A stretch of DNA of 64,000 nucleotides, taken from Bradyrhizobium sp. KBS0727 (GTDB taxonomy: Bacteria; Pseudomonadota; Alphaproteobacteria; Rhizobiales; Xanthobacteraceae). The stretch spans positions 3,839,501-3,903,500 of the forward strand of contig NZ_CP042176.1 of the NCBI RefSeq assembly GCF_005937885.2, written 5' to 3'. Of this stretch, positions 16,350-24,564 are shown in pieces. Below the pieces are notes generated by a model. That model was not told the origin of the DNA, made no database searches, and saw nothing but the letters and a program-made list of their open reading frames with translations. Every line of letters starts with the position of its first letter. The first letter of the stretch is position 1. The position numbers were made by a program, and so were the translations under genes.

Positions 16350-17054
16350 ATGCCTGACAAGCCGATTGCCATAGTCACAGGCGTCGGTCCGGGCACCGGC
16401 TCCGCGATTGTTCGGCGCTTCGCCGCAGAGGGATTTCGTGTCATTGCGCTGGCGCGCTCGCCGGATCGCATCCGCGCGCTGGAACAGGAACTCCCCGATA
16501 CCCACGCGATGATCTGCGATGTCTCCAGCGAGAGCCAGGTCGCGGAAGTCGTTGCCGGCATCCGCAAATCATACGGCTCCCCGAGTGTCCTCATCCACAA
16601 CGCGGTGGGAGGCGGGTGGGGAACATTTCTTGAGATCGAGCCGAAAATGCTCGATCGGAATTTCCAGGTGAACGTGATGGGACTGTTGTATCTGGCGCGC
16701 GAGGTGGCGCCGGACATGATCAAGGCAGGCAACGGCGCCATCCTCGTCACCGGCAACACATCCGCCATTCGAGGCAAGGCGAATTTTGCCGGCTTTGCCC
16801 CGACCAAGGCAGCCCAGCGCATTCTTTCGGAATCGATCGCGCGTGATCTCGGGCCACGCGGTATCCACGTCGCCTACGTCCTTATCGACGCGGTGATCGA
16901 TGTGCCGCGAATGCGCGAACGTCTGCCAGCCGCGCCGGACGAGTTCTTTATCAAGCCGTCCGCAATCGCCGACGAACTGTGGCATCTCTACAAGCAGGAC
17001 CGCTCGGCATGGTCCTTCCTCAGCGAGATTCGCCCATTCGGGGAAAAATGGTGA
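16350..17054 (+). CDS. Second atypical SDR-family protein (FxxxK active site)
   Basis: A 234-residue SDR-family protein starting at ATG 16350, with GGAGG five bases before. The nucleotide-binding loop is VTGVGPGTGSAIVRRF. The position of the catalytic Tyr is Phe (F-A-P-T-K), as in the SDR at 5532, and both proteins end in EIRPFGEKW. These are paralogues within one gene block and belong to the divergent SDR subgroup that keeps Lys but lacks Tyr. A redox role is therefore uncertain; binding or a non-standard mechanism is possible. The next gene, a TetR regulator, starts 25 bases downstream. Confidence 0.85.
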   Translation: MPDKPIAIVTGVGPGTGSAIVRRFAAEGFRVIALARSPDRIRALEQELPDTHAMICDVSSESQVAEVVAGIRKSYGSPSVLIHNAVGGGWGTFLEIEPKMLDRNFQVNVMGLLYLAREVAPDMIKAGNGAILVTGNTSAIRGKANFAGFAPTKAAQRILSESIARDLGPRGIHVAYVLIDAVIDVPRMRERLPAAPDEFFIKPSAIADELWHLYKQDRSAWSFLSEIRPFGEKW

Positions 17055-17079
17055 GCATGAGCATATGTGAGAGCCCGCC

Positions 17080-17730
17080 ATGCGCTACGTGAAAGGCCAC
17101 GGCCTGCAGACCCGGAACCGGATCGTCGAAAATGCTTCCCGTGCGCTTCGGCAAAGCGGTGCCGAGGGCATGAGCGTGGCCGACTTGATGAAGCTCGCGG
17201 GTCTCACGCATGGCGGCTTCTATTCTCATTTTGAATCACGCGAAGCGTTGGTCATCGACGCATTTACCCTGGCGATGGACCGAACGGTCGCTCAATGGAT
17301 GAGCCTTACGAAAGCAATGCCGGTCGAGCAACGGTTTGAGGTCTTCGTTGAGGCTTATCTGACCCCGAAGCATCGGGATGATCGCGCACAGGGTTGCGTG
17401 CTGCCGGCGCTCGGAGCCGACATCGCCCGTTCAAGCAAGCAGGCGCGGCGCATATTTGCGCGGAAGCTCGACGAAATGATCGACGTGGTCGCCGGGTTCT
17501 TCCCGGGAGAACCACCGAAGCAGGCGCGCCAGATCGCGACCGCCGCGCTTGCAACCATGATGGGCTCGATCGCCCTCGCGCGTGCGGCCGGCAACGACAG
17601 GCTATCGGACGAGATTCTTGGCGCCGGCCGCCGGGCCCTGAGCGGCAGATCCGCGAGACGAAAATCACCGACGGCATCGAATGTTCGACGACCGAACAAA
17701 ACCCGTAAGGAGACGAGCGATCATGACTGA
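17080..17730 (+). CDS. TetR/AcrR-family transcriptional regulator
   Basis: A 216-residue regulator. The N-terminal helix-turn-helix is clear: TRNRIVENASRALRQSGAEGMSVADLMKLAGLTHGGFYSHFESREAL (residues about 11-58) has the family's G-x-F-Y-x-H-F pattern. The C-terminal ligand domain carries QGCVLPALGADIAR, seen in TetR_C members that include lipid- or aromatic-responsive repressors. The basic tail beyond residue 195 looks disordered. It overlaps the next crotonase gene by eight bases and so is cotranscribed with it. The palindrome at 16282-16295 is a candidate operator. It probably senses a CoA ester or acid of the local pathway. Confidence 0.9.
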   Translation: MRYVKGHGLQTRNRIVENASRALRQSGAEGMSVADLMKLAGLTHGGFYSHFESREALVIDAFTLAMDRTVAQWMSLTKAMPVEQRFEVFVEAYLTPKHRDDRAQGCVLPALGADIARSSKQARRIFARKLDEMIDVVAGFFPGEPPKQARQIATAALATMMGSIALARAAGNDRLSDEILGAGRRALSGRSARRKSPTASNVRRPNKTRKETSDHD

Positions 17731-18496
17731 ACATGTGAAAACCGAGATCGACGCTGGCATCATGACATTGACGCTGGCCCGTGCCGACAAGAAGAATGCC
17801 CTGAGTAACGCCATGTATAGCGCGCTGTCGGATGGGCTGGAGCGCGCGGAGAAGGATCCGGCTATCCGTGTGGTCCTGTTCCAGGGCGACGGCGACAGTT
17901 TTACGGCCGGAAATGATGTTGCCGATTTCAGCGCCCAGGCCAATGGCAAGGACACTGGCGAGCCGCAGGCGCATCGGTTCGTCAGCAATCTCGGCAAGGC
18001 CACCCGTCCGCTCGTCGCCGCTGTGCAAGGCAACGCGGTGGGTGTCGGCACCACGATGCTACTCCATTGCGATTTGGTATTCCTGGCCGACACCGCAAAG
18101 CTGATGACGCCGTTCGTCAACCTGGCGCTGGTTCCGGAAGCCGCATCGAGCTGGCTGATGCCGGCGCGGATCGGGTACGTCCGTGCCTATGCGATGTTTG
18201 CGCTGGGAGAACCGCTCGACGCCGCCAGTGCGTTGGCCTGCGGTCTGGCCAACGCCGTGGTGCCGGTCGCCGATCTGCGCGCGAAGGCCCGGGCCGCGGC
18301 CGAAGCCCTGACCCAGCGGCCGGCCGGCTCACTGAACCACACCAAGGCGTTAATGCGCGACATGGACAAGATCGCCGCTCAAATCAGCCGGGAAGGCGCG
18401 TTGTTTCGCGAGCGTCTACAGACTAGCGAAGCCCGCGAGGCATTCGCGGCGTTTGCCGAGCGCCGCAAGCCTGACTTTTCGAAGTTTGCGGGATAG
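17723..18496 (+). CDS. Enoyl-CoA hydratase/isomerase-family protein
   Basis: A 257-residue crotonase starting at ATG 17723, with AAGGAG ten bases upstream and overlapping the TetR stop. It has FTAGNDVADF for the first oxyanion contact and GNAVGVGTTMLLHCDLVFLAD for the second. The NLALVPEAASSWLMP stretch carries a Glu, the arrangement of delta3,delta2-enoyl-CoA isomerases. It may shift a double bond so that the dehydrogenase-thiolase cycle can proceed. It is the last gene of the catabolic block. A MITE begins about 120 bases later. Confidence 0.87.
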   Translation: MTEHVKTEIDAGIMTLTLARADKKNALSNAMYSALSDGLERAEKDPAIRVVLFQGDGDSFTAGNDVADFSAQANGKDTGEPQAHRFVSNLGKATRPLVAAVQGNAVGVGTTMLLHCDLVFLADTAKLMTPFVNLALVPEAASSWLMPARIGYVRAYAMFALGEPLDAASALACGLANAVVPVADLRAKARAAAEALTQRPAGSLNHTKALMRDMDKIAAQISREGALFRERLQTSEAREAFAAFAERRKPDFSKFAG

Positions 18497-18618
18497 ATCG
18501 CATTCCTCTGATTGCAAGCAAGGGGGCCATGCATACGTTGATCCATCCAGGTTTTGCGGCGGCTGACTGAAAGCAAGTAATCGGAGGTTTGTCGGTTATT
18601 GGATGGCCGCTTTTGGCG

Positions 18619-18837
18619 GATTTTGTTGCAAAAGTCGAAAATCGAATGACCGCAAAAATCTCGCAAGAGCTGATCTTCGGACTTCTCTGCTGCTGCATCG
18701 TTTTTCAGCGCCACTACTGAGACCCGTGATCGATTCTGGATGAAACGATATGGTCCCTCACGCCGCGGCGGGTAAAACGCCTCAGTGGCTCTAAGAATTT
18801 TTGTTCGCCACCCCAAATAGACTTCTGCAACAATATC
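18619..18837 (+). mobile_element. MITE-like element, copy 2 (219 bp)
   Basis: The same element as at 353-571, in the same orientation and of identical length, with a few substitutions. One of these is in the right terminal repeat (GACTTCTGC instead of GACTTTTGC). The rest of the 18497-18940 gap holds no gene. The two copies bracket the regulators and catabolic genes between them. Confidence 0.75.
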
Positions 18838-18940
18838 GGCGCAAAGCCGACGTTCGCCGGTGTGCGGAGTGCCAGAACCGGTCTTTGCGTGCACTGTGTT
18901 AGGGCGGTGGGCCCGCGTTGCGACATCGGATTGCCGCGTT

Positions 18941-19849
18941 TCAGCGCGCTTTCAAGGGAAGGACAAAGATCTGGCCGGGATATATACGATTTGGATCTCG
19001 GATCCGGTCTCGGTTCGCTTTGTAAATGACCGCGTATCGCGTGCCCACGCCGTAGGTGACATGGCTGATGCGCCACAGGCTGTCGCCACGAGATACGACC
19101 GTGGTCGCAATCTTGGGCCCGACCACGGGGGACGATGAGCCTCCATCTGACAGACGGGCGGCAGCAGTTGCGCGCGGCAGCTCTGAAACAGCAACGTCCT
19201 GCCGCTTCGCAATATGCAGAGGAGGCTGGGAGAGCAGGCGCGCTTGAGACGACCTAGTGGCGCGATCCAGGGATAATCGATTTGTCGCCGCCGTCTCTGG
19301 AACATTGAACGGCACGTCAGCGCGCGATCGGTTCACGTCGACCACGACGCCTTGTTTGGATGTTGCCATCGTGCCGTCGGGCAATCTGGACCTCAACCTC
19401 AGCTCGTAATCCCCAAGCGGCAGGCGGGGAGGGACCATAACGAATTGTCCAGATTGATCTGCTGTCGCTCCATCAAGGCGCTCGCCGTTTCGCAACAGTT
19501 CCACAATCGCGCCTGGCGCTGCCCTGCCAGCGATGACTGCGTCGCCCGTTCGCTCAATGCGGGCGATGTCGAAAACGGGCACAGACCCGTCGGTGACCGG
19601 CGGGGGTGGCGAAACGGCAAGTTCAGCTGCCACGGCGTTTGCGTCAGCTTGCGCTGTTGCGAGCGCCGCCGAACTCTCATCTCGAGCGCTCGATGCAGGT
19701 GACGAAACCGTTGGCGCCGCGGTTGCGGCGCCCGTTTCAACCGGCGGCTCGCGCCGTATGTGCGTGATGCCGAAGACAAGTGCTGCACCACATGCTGCAA
19801 CAAGCGCGAGAGACGGCACAACTGTTCGGCTCATCGATGTGGCCGTCAT
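18941..19849 (-). CDS. LysM-domain envelope protein
   Basis: A 302-residue protein anchored by an N-terminal hydrophobic segment (about residues 9-29, VVPSLALVAACGAALVFGI). An Ala/Ser/Pro-rich linker follows. Next comes a middle domain with GDAVIAGRAAPGAIVELLRNGE, the pattern of a bacterial Ig-like or adhesin-type module. The C-terminal LysM domain (residues about 250-300) reads VVSRGDSLWRISHVTYGVGTRYAVIYKAN and ends RIYPGQIFVLP. LysM binds peptidoglycan, so the protein probably acts in the periplasm at the cell wall. This arrangement is common in Rhizobiales. It lies alone, transcribed toward the MITE. Confidence 0.9.
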   Translation of the reverse strand: MTATSMSRTVVPSLALVAACGAALVFGITHIRREPPVETGAATAAPTVSSPASSARDESSAALATAQADANAVAAELAVSPPPPVTDGSVPVFDIARIERTGDAVIAGRAAPGAIVELLRNGERLDGATADQSGQFVMVPPRLPLGDYELRLRSRLPDGTMATSKQGVVVDVNRSRADVPFNVPETAATNRLSLDRATRSSQARLLSQPPLHIAKRQDVAVSELPRATAAARLSDGGSSSPVVGPKIATTVVSRGDSLWRISHVTYGVGTRYAVIYKANRDRIRDPNRIYPGQIFVLPLKAR

Positions 19850-20109
19850 TTTACGCGATCCTCAGCCAGATCGTCACCGGCTGACCCTGCGCTGATTTTT
19901 TCCACTCATCAAGTCCGACCAACCGGATATTCTATCGGTCAGTTCTGCTGACCAATGCACATCGTGGAGAAACGCGGATAGATAGACCGTGTGAGCCCTC
20001 GCGACCTGTGCAGAAGCTTGACGTCTGCCGGTGGCGCAAGGCAGACCCGTGCGTCTGCTGTCAAAGGCCGTTGTCGGTTCTTGCGCTGGCTCTCACGCAA
20101 GGAGTGCAG

Positions 20110-21393
20110 CTATGCCTCGTTCAAAGCCTGCGCGATGTCCGCGATCAGATCGGACGGGTGTTCGATGCCGATCGACAGCCGGATCGTGGAGTCGAGAACG
20201 CCTATCTTTTGGCGGATGTCAGCCGGAACGCCGGAGTGGGTCATGCTTGCGGGCAGGCTGGCAAGCGACTCGGTGCCGCCCAGGCTCACCGCCAGCTTGA
20301 AGAGTTGCAGCGCGTTCAAGAATTTGAATGCGGCGGCTTGGCCTCCGACAATGTTGAACGAGAACGTGGAGCCCGCGCCGGTGCATTGCCTCGCAAACAG
20401 ACGGCCGGCGGGGGAGGCCTCTTCGTGGTGAGCAAGATAATGGACCTTCGCGACCTTGGTGTGGTCGCGCAGGTAATCCGCCACGAGCCGCGCGTTTCTG
20501 TCAGCTTTTTCCATGCGGATGCTCAGTGTTTCGAGCGACCGGCTGATCATCCAGCAGGAATGGGGGTCCAGTTGGGTGCCGATGGCGCCTCGCAACGCTT
20601 TGATGTCTTTCATGAGGGCTCTTGAGCCGAGCGCAGCGCCCGCGATCAGGTCGGAATGACCGCCGATATATTTGGTTAGCGAGTACAACGAAAGATCCGC
20701 GCCGTGTTCGATCGGCCGCTGAAACACTGGCCCCAGCAGCGTATTGTCGCAGGCGACGATCGGCGTGTGCCCCTGAGCCTGGCCGATCATCTCGGCGACG
20801 CGGCGGACCATCGCGATATCGACCAGGCCGTTGGTCGGAGTTGCGGGGGTTTCGATGAAGATCACCACCACCCGGCCCTTTCGCATGGCATCCTCCGCCG
20901 CCAGCCTTACGGCAGATTCGTCGATGCCGTCGGCAAAGCCCACGGCGCCGATGGAGAGGCCCGCAAGCGTCTTCGCAAGCAGAGTTTCCGTCCCGCCATA
21001 GAGCGGTTGAGAGTGCAGAATGACGTCGCTAGGGCGGGCGAACGCGAGAATCGTGGTCGCAATCGCCGCCATGCCGGACGAGAACAGCGCGCATTTCTCG
21101 GTGCGCTCGTAGACAGAGAGCCTGTCCTCGACGATCTCGCTGTTGGGATGATTGAACCGCGAATAAACCAGGCCCGCACTCATCCCCTCGGGAGGCTCGC
21201 GCCGACCCGAGACGAAATCGAAGAAGTCCTGTCCGTCTTCGGCGGTCCTGAAGACGAAGGTCGAGGTCAGAAAGACCGGTGGTTTGGCGGCTCCTTCCGA
21301 CAGTTGCGGATCGTAGCCGTAGTTCAGCATGAGCGTTTCGGGATGCAGCATGTGGTTGCCGATGTGGGTCTTCGACGGAAACGGTTTCACCAT
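20110..21393 (-). CDS. Cystathionine gamma-synthase / methionine gamma-lyase-family PLP enzyme
   Basis: A 427-residue PLP-dependent enzyme of Cys/Met metabolism. Visible marks are YSRFNHPNSEIVEDRLSVYE, the FSSGMAAIATTILAF loop, the QPLYGGTETLL substrate region and SLTKYIGGHSD, whose Lys binds PLP. The C-terminus has SLGGTESLASLPASMTHSG and STIRLSIGIEHPSDLIADI. The family covers gamma-synthases and gamma-lyases, which sequence alone does not separate. Its slightly unusual N-terminus (HPETLMLNYGYDP) fits the gamma-synthase-like subgroup common in Rhizobiales. No other sulphur genes are near, so its role in the island is unclear. Confidence 0.88.
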   Translation of the reverse strand: MVKPFPSKTHIGNHMLHPETLMLNYGYDPQLSEGAAKPPVFLTSTFVFRTAEDGQDFFDFVSGRREPPEGMSAGLVYSRFNHPNSEIVEDRLSVYERTEKCALFSSGMAAIATTILAFARPSDVILHSQPLYGGTETLLAKTLAGLSIGAVGFADGIDESAVRLAAEDAMRKGRVVVIFIETPATPTNGLVDIAMVRRVAEMIGQAQGHTPIVACDNTLLGPVFQRPIEHGADLSLYSLTKYIGGHSDLIAGAALGSRALMKDIKALRGAIGTQLDPHSCWMISRSLETLSIRMEKADRNARLVADYLRDHTKVAKVHYLAHHEEASPAGRLFARQCTGAGSTFSFNIVGGQAAAFKFLNALQLFKLAVSLGGTESLASLPASMTHSGVPADIRQKIGVLDSTIRLSIGIEHPSDLIADIAQALNEA

Positions 21394-21686
21394 GGCCTGC
21401 CTCGCTGTCTTGATTCGGAACGTTGCCCTGCGTTGGGGTCTTCCGCAATGACGATGCGGTCAGGAACGGTGGATGCGACGGCATCCAACGGCTCCAGTCA
21501 ACGTTGCCAGTATCAGCGTAGCAACATCCGGAACTGATTTCACCGCGCCCGAGGCTGATTTCGCAGCGCTCATCTGGGCTGCTGGCTTCTGTCCTGGGAG
21601 ATCACATTGTCACGTGGGAGCGGCAGGAGCGCCTGGTCCGCTCCTGGCGCGTAAGCGATCACCGGCATGACGCCGGTCGTCGACGA

Positions 21687-22310
21687 TCAGAGCTCGATCT
21701 GCTCGGCGATATTTAGAGCGTCATCCACCTCGATCCCGAGATATCGGACGGTGCTCTCCAGCTTCGAATGGCCCAGGAGGAGTTGCACAGCGCGCAGGTT
21801 GCCAGTCTTACGATAGATCTGGGCAGCCTTCGTGCGCCGGATCGAGTGCGTGCCATAAAAGGTCGACTCTAAGCCGATGCTTTCAACCCAGCGATGCACC
21901 AGCCGGGCATATTGGCGAGTGGATATGTGGGGTCTTGCATGAAGTCGACTTGGGAAGAGATATCGGGAGCCAGTGGTCCCGAGCATCGGTAACCAGGCTT
22001 CAACGGAGCTCCTCGACTGCTCCGTGATCTCGAACTGGACTGGTCGACCTGTCTTCTTTTGCACGATCGTTGCTCGGTGCCGCACCTTTGCTCCTGAACA
22101 AATGTCGTTTAATCGAAGTTTGACCAGGTCGCAGGCGCGAAGCTTGCTGTCGATCGCCAAGTTAAAGATGACAAGGTCGCGCCACGATCGTGAGATTTCC
22201 AGGCGAACGCGAATGGACCAGACGTGCTTCGGTTCGAGAGGTTTTTTCTGGCCGATGAGCAATCCCTTATTCCAAGGTCGTTGGTCTCTGCCGACAGGAC
22301 GTACAAGCAT
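21687..22310 (-). CDS. Short tyrosine recombinase/integrase
   Basis: A 207-residue recombinase starting at ATG 22310, where GGAGGAG lies five bases upstream; the frame open to 22559 has no start support. Catalytic residues can be followed: Arg in SKLRACDL, Lys in QKKTGRPVQF, HSIRR (H-x-x-R), the second His in LLGHSKLEST and the Tyr in VRYLGIEVDD. It is shorter than phage integrases because the N-terminal arm-binding domain is missing. It is a paralogue of the gene cut by the left window edge and lies about 830 bases from tRNA-Ser, on the same strand as the broken DUF4102 integrase. Confidence 0.87.
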   Translation of the reverse strand: MLVRPVGRDQRPWNKGLLIGQKKPLEPKHVWSIRVRLEISRSWRDLVIFNLAIDSKLRACDLVKLRLNDICSGAKVRHRATIVQKKTGRPVQFEITEQSRSSVEAWLPMLGTTGSRYLFPSRLHARPHISTRQYARLVHRWVESIGLESTFYGTHSIRRTKAAQIYRKTGNLRAVQLLLGHSKLESTVRYLGIEVDDALNIAEQIEL

Positions 22311-22664
22311 GGGGGCTCCTCCGCCACCCCGCCCTCCGCGTCGCTCTATCGCGAGCGTATTATTTATGACGACTGAGCAGTCTGGCTCTCCCCAAAAAGA
22401 ATTCGCGACCGACCACTTCTGGCGCAAAGCGGTCTTCCACCAAATTGTGCCTTCAAAAATAATATTGAAGATAGCCAAAAAGCATACCGCTTCGTGGCTT
22501 TCGACCGTAGGTTCACAACCGCTCGGCCGAGCACCGAGGTCAATGTTGAATGTTTTCAATGATATCGAAGAGCGGGTAGGGAGGATTGGTGATCACCGCT
22601 CATGCTAAGATGGCCGAGGCCCGCTCCACGGTCTCGACCATCAAGATTAGAAAACGTCAGTCGT
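22311..22664. other. Intergenic region without a supported gene
   Basis: About 350 bases of lower-GC sequence lie between the two integrase remnants. Frames here show no recognisable family and no good ribosome site apart from that of the recombinase. It is probably decayed island DNA. Confidence 0.45.
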
Positions 22665-22979
22665 TTATGAGCAATACGGTCGGCAGCCGGAGCGTGCTTC
22701 GGCGGCTTTCGCCTCCCGCTCGATCCGTTTGACCTGAACGATGTCAATGCCAGCGCGGACCTCCTGGCGGGCAGCGTCTCGCTTGATCCGGGCGTCGCGT
22801 AGCGAGACGTCCTTCAACGGGCCCAAGCCGTGCCAACGTTCCTTGCCAGCGAACCAGTAGCGATATGACCGGTTTCGAGCCGTTGCACTGGCGACGACGA
22901 GGTAAAGGCCGTCGCCGTCTGGATATTTCCCCGGCGTGATCTGGCGAGCGACTTCCAAAGGCGTAAGTTTTCCAGCCAT
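22665..22979 (-). pseudogene. Truncated DUF4102-type (P4-like) integrase
   Basis: Only the N-terminal arm-binding domain of a phage P4-like integrase remains, about 104 residues. LTPLEVARQITPGKYPDGDGLYLVV, SYRYWFAGKERWHGLGPLKDVSLRDAR and EVRAGIDIVQVKR match the DUF4102 pattern. Full-length members have about 400 residues, including the catalytic domain. Here the frame ends soon after EAKAAEARSG, and no catalytic part follows downstream. Its 5' end faces the tRNA-Ser gene 160 bases away. This is the normal position of an integrase that inserted into the tRNA 3' end, so it is probably the relic that brought in the island. Confidence 0.75.
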
Positions 22980-23141
22980 CGCTGTTCCTCCGAAAAGCGT
23001 CCGCCAAACTCACGGTGGAAAACCACGGTCGACGCTTTGATTAGGGAGAACACTGGAGAACATCCAAGTACAGCGTTCTAACTCAAAGCACTGAAATTAC
23101 TGTGGATTTCGAACAATGGCGAACAAGGGAGGACAGTATAC

Positions 23142-23231
23142 TGGCGGAAGGGGTGGGATTCGAACCCACGGTACCCTTGCAGGCACGCCGGTTTTCAAGA
23201 CCGGTGCCTTAAACCACTCGGCCACCCTTCC
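23142..23231 (-). tRNA. tRNA-Ser (anticodon TGA)
   Basis: A 90-base class II tRNA on the minus strand, including an encoded CCA (complement of 23142-23144). The acceptor stem pairs GGAAGGG with CCCTTCC, the anticodon loop reads CTTGAAA (anticodon TGA) and the T-loop is GGTTCGAATCC. The long variable arm is as expected for Ser. Its 3' end faces the integrase remnants, making it a likely attachment site. Confidence 0.95.
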
Positions 23232-23510
23232 GTTGCAGCGACATCAAGCACTTAGGGGGCGGGAGATCAAGAACGGTCTGTGAACAAGTCGTTTTGGGGC
23301 AATCTAGGGGCCAATCCTGGGAACGATCGAGCAAACCGGCCGCGAATTTGTCGATTGCGTCAGCCGGGTTGGCATCGGGGCCCAGGTCCGTTTCCGCTTG
23401 GCGTAGGTCCGGAGATCGACCGCCGGGTCATCGCCGATGCGCTCGGGGTGCTCTCAAAACCGACAAGCCGTCCTGGCGGGAGTATATTAGCGAGCGTGGC
23501 GCTGAGCCCG

Positions 23511-23524
23511 TTGAGCAGGATCAA
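23511..23524 (+). promoter_or_regulatory. FixK/FNR-type box upstream of the alcohol dehydrogenase operon
   Basis: TTGAGCAGGATCAA fits the TTGA-N6-TCAA pattern. Its centre is 31 bases from the centre of a TACGGT hexamer (23546-23551), close to class II promoter geometry. The rest of the 23232-23580 gap holds nothing recognisable. Confidence 0.65.
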
Positions 23525-23580
23525 AATCGATCTCGTAACGTTGGGTACGGTGCACGCGTTGATGTGAGGACTGCCACGAC

Positions 23581-24564
23581 ATGCGCGCAATGGTTCTGAC
23601 GGCGCCCGGTTTGCAGCTCCAGTTTCAGGAACGAGATGATCCGGTGCCGGGGCCCGGCGCGGTACGTATCAGGGTCAGCGCTTGCGGCGTGTGCCGGACC
23701 GATCTGCATGTTGTGGATGGAGACTTGCCGGTCCCAACCTTTCCCATCATCCCCGGCCACGAGGTTGTCGGCCGGGTCGAGGCGCTCGGTGACGGGGTAA
23801 CCGCCCTTGAAATCGGCACGCGCGTGGGCGTTCCCTGGCTTGGGTATACCTGCGGTCAATGTGACTATTGCAGGAACGGCCGCGAGAACTTGTGCGATCG
23901 TCCGCAATTTACCGGCTACACGTGCGACGGAGGCTTTGCCTCCCACCTGGTCGCTGACGCCCGCTATTGCTTTCCGCTCGGCGAGGCAGACGACGACGTT
24001 GCCATTGCGCCCTTGCTGTGTGCCGGCCTGATCGGTTGGCGCTCCCTGGTGATGGCGGGCGAGGGAAAGCATCTTGGAATTTATGGCTTTGGTGCCGCCG
24101 GACATATCATCGCCCAGGTGGCTCGCTCGCAGGGACGCTCGATCTATGCGTTTACGCGCGCTGGCGATATCGAAGCGCAGCGCCTGGCGCGATCGCTGGG
24201 AGTGGATTGGGCGGGAGGATCGGACGAGCAGCCGCCGGTCCCTCTGGACGCCGCCGTCATTTACGCGCCGGTCGGCGCGCTGGTGCCGATCGCGTTGCGC
24301 GCCGTGCGCAAGGGTGGCCGCGTGGTTTGCGCCGGGATTCACATGTCGGATATTCCTTCGTTCCCCTACAACATCCTGTGGGAAGAGCGGCAACTTGTTT
24401 CGGTCGCCAATTTGACGCGCCGCGACGGCGTGGAATTTTTCAATGTTGCGGCTCGAGCCGGTATCAAGACGCATACCACTGTCTTCCCACTGAAGCAGGC
24501 GAACGAGGCGCTGGCGAAATTGCGCGCGGGACAGATTACCGGCGCCGCGGTGCTGCAGCCATGA
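23581..24564 (+). CDS. Zinc-dependent alcohol dehydrogenase (AdhA/AdhP-like)
   Basis: A 327-residue medium-chain dehydrogenase. The catalytic zinc is bound by the Cys of VCRTDLH (about residue 38) and the His of PGHEVVG. The structural zinc site is C-G-Q-C-D-Y-C with a fourth Cys in ENLCDRP (about residues 93-110). The coenzyme domain shows LGIYGFGAAGHI. It would oxidise an alcohol or, in low oxygen, reduce an aldehyde with NAD(P)H in the cytoplasm. A FixK/FNR box 57 bases upstream suggests induction at low oxygen. Its stop overlaps the next start (ATGA), so it heads a three-gene operon. Confidence 0.9.
   Translation: MRAMVLTAPGLQLQFQERDDPVPGPGAVRIRVSACGVCRTDLHVVDGDLPVPTFPIIPGHEVVGRVEALGDGVTALEIGTRVGVPWLGYTCGQCDYCRNGRENLCDRPQFTGYTCDGGFASHLVADARYCFPLGEADDDVAIAPLLCAGLIGWRSLVMAGEGKHLGIYGFGAAGHIIAQVARSQGRSIYAFTRAGDIEAQRLARSLGVDWAGGSDEQPPVPLDAAVIYAPVGALVPIALRAVRKGGRVVCAGIHMSDIPSFPYNILWEERQLVSVANLTRRDGVEFFNVAARAGIKTHTTVFPLKQANEALAKLRAGQITGAAVLQP

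Noticed and set aside
21394..21540. Possible SAM riboswitch upstream of the Cys/Met PLP enzyme
   Set aside because: No SAM-II-like conserved core or pseudoknot could be identified in this stretch.
23967..24560. N-terminal extension of the kinase-ATPase gene
   Set aside because: It overlaps the alcohol dehydrogenase gene in another frame. The ATGA-coupled start at 24561 fits the family start.
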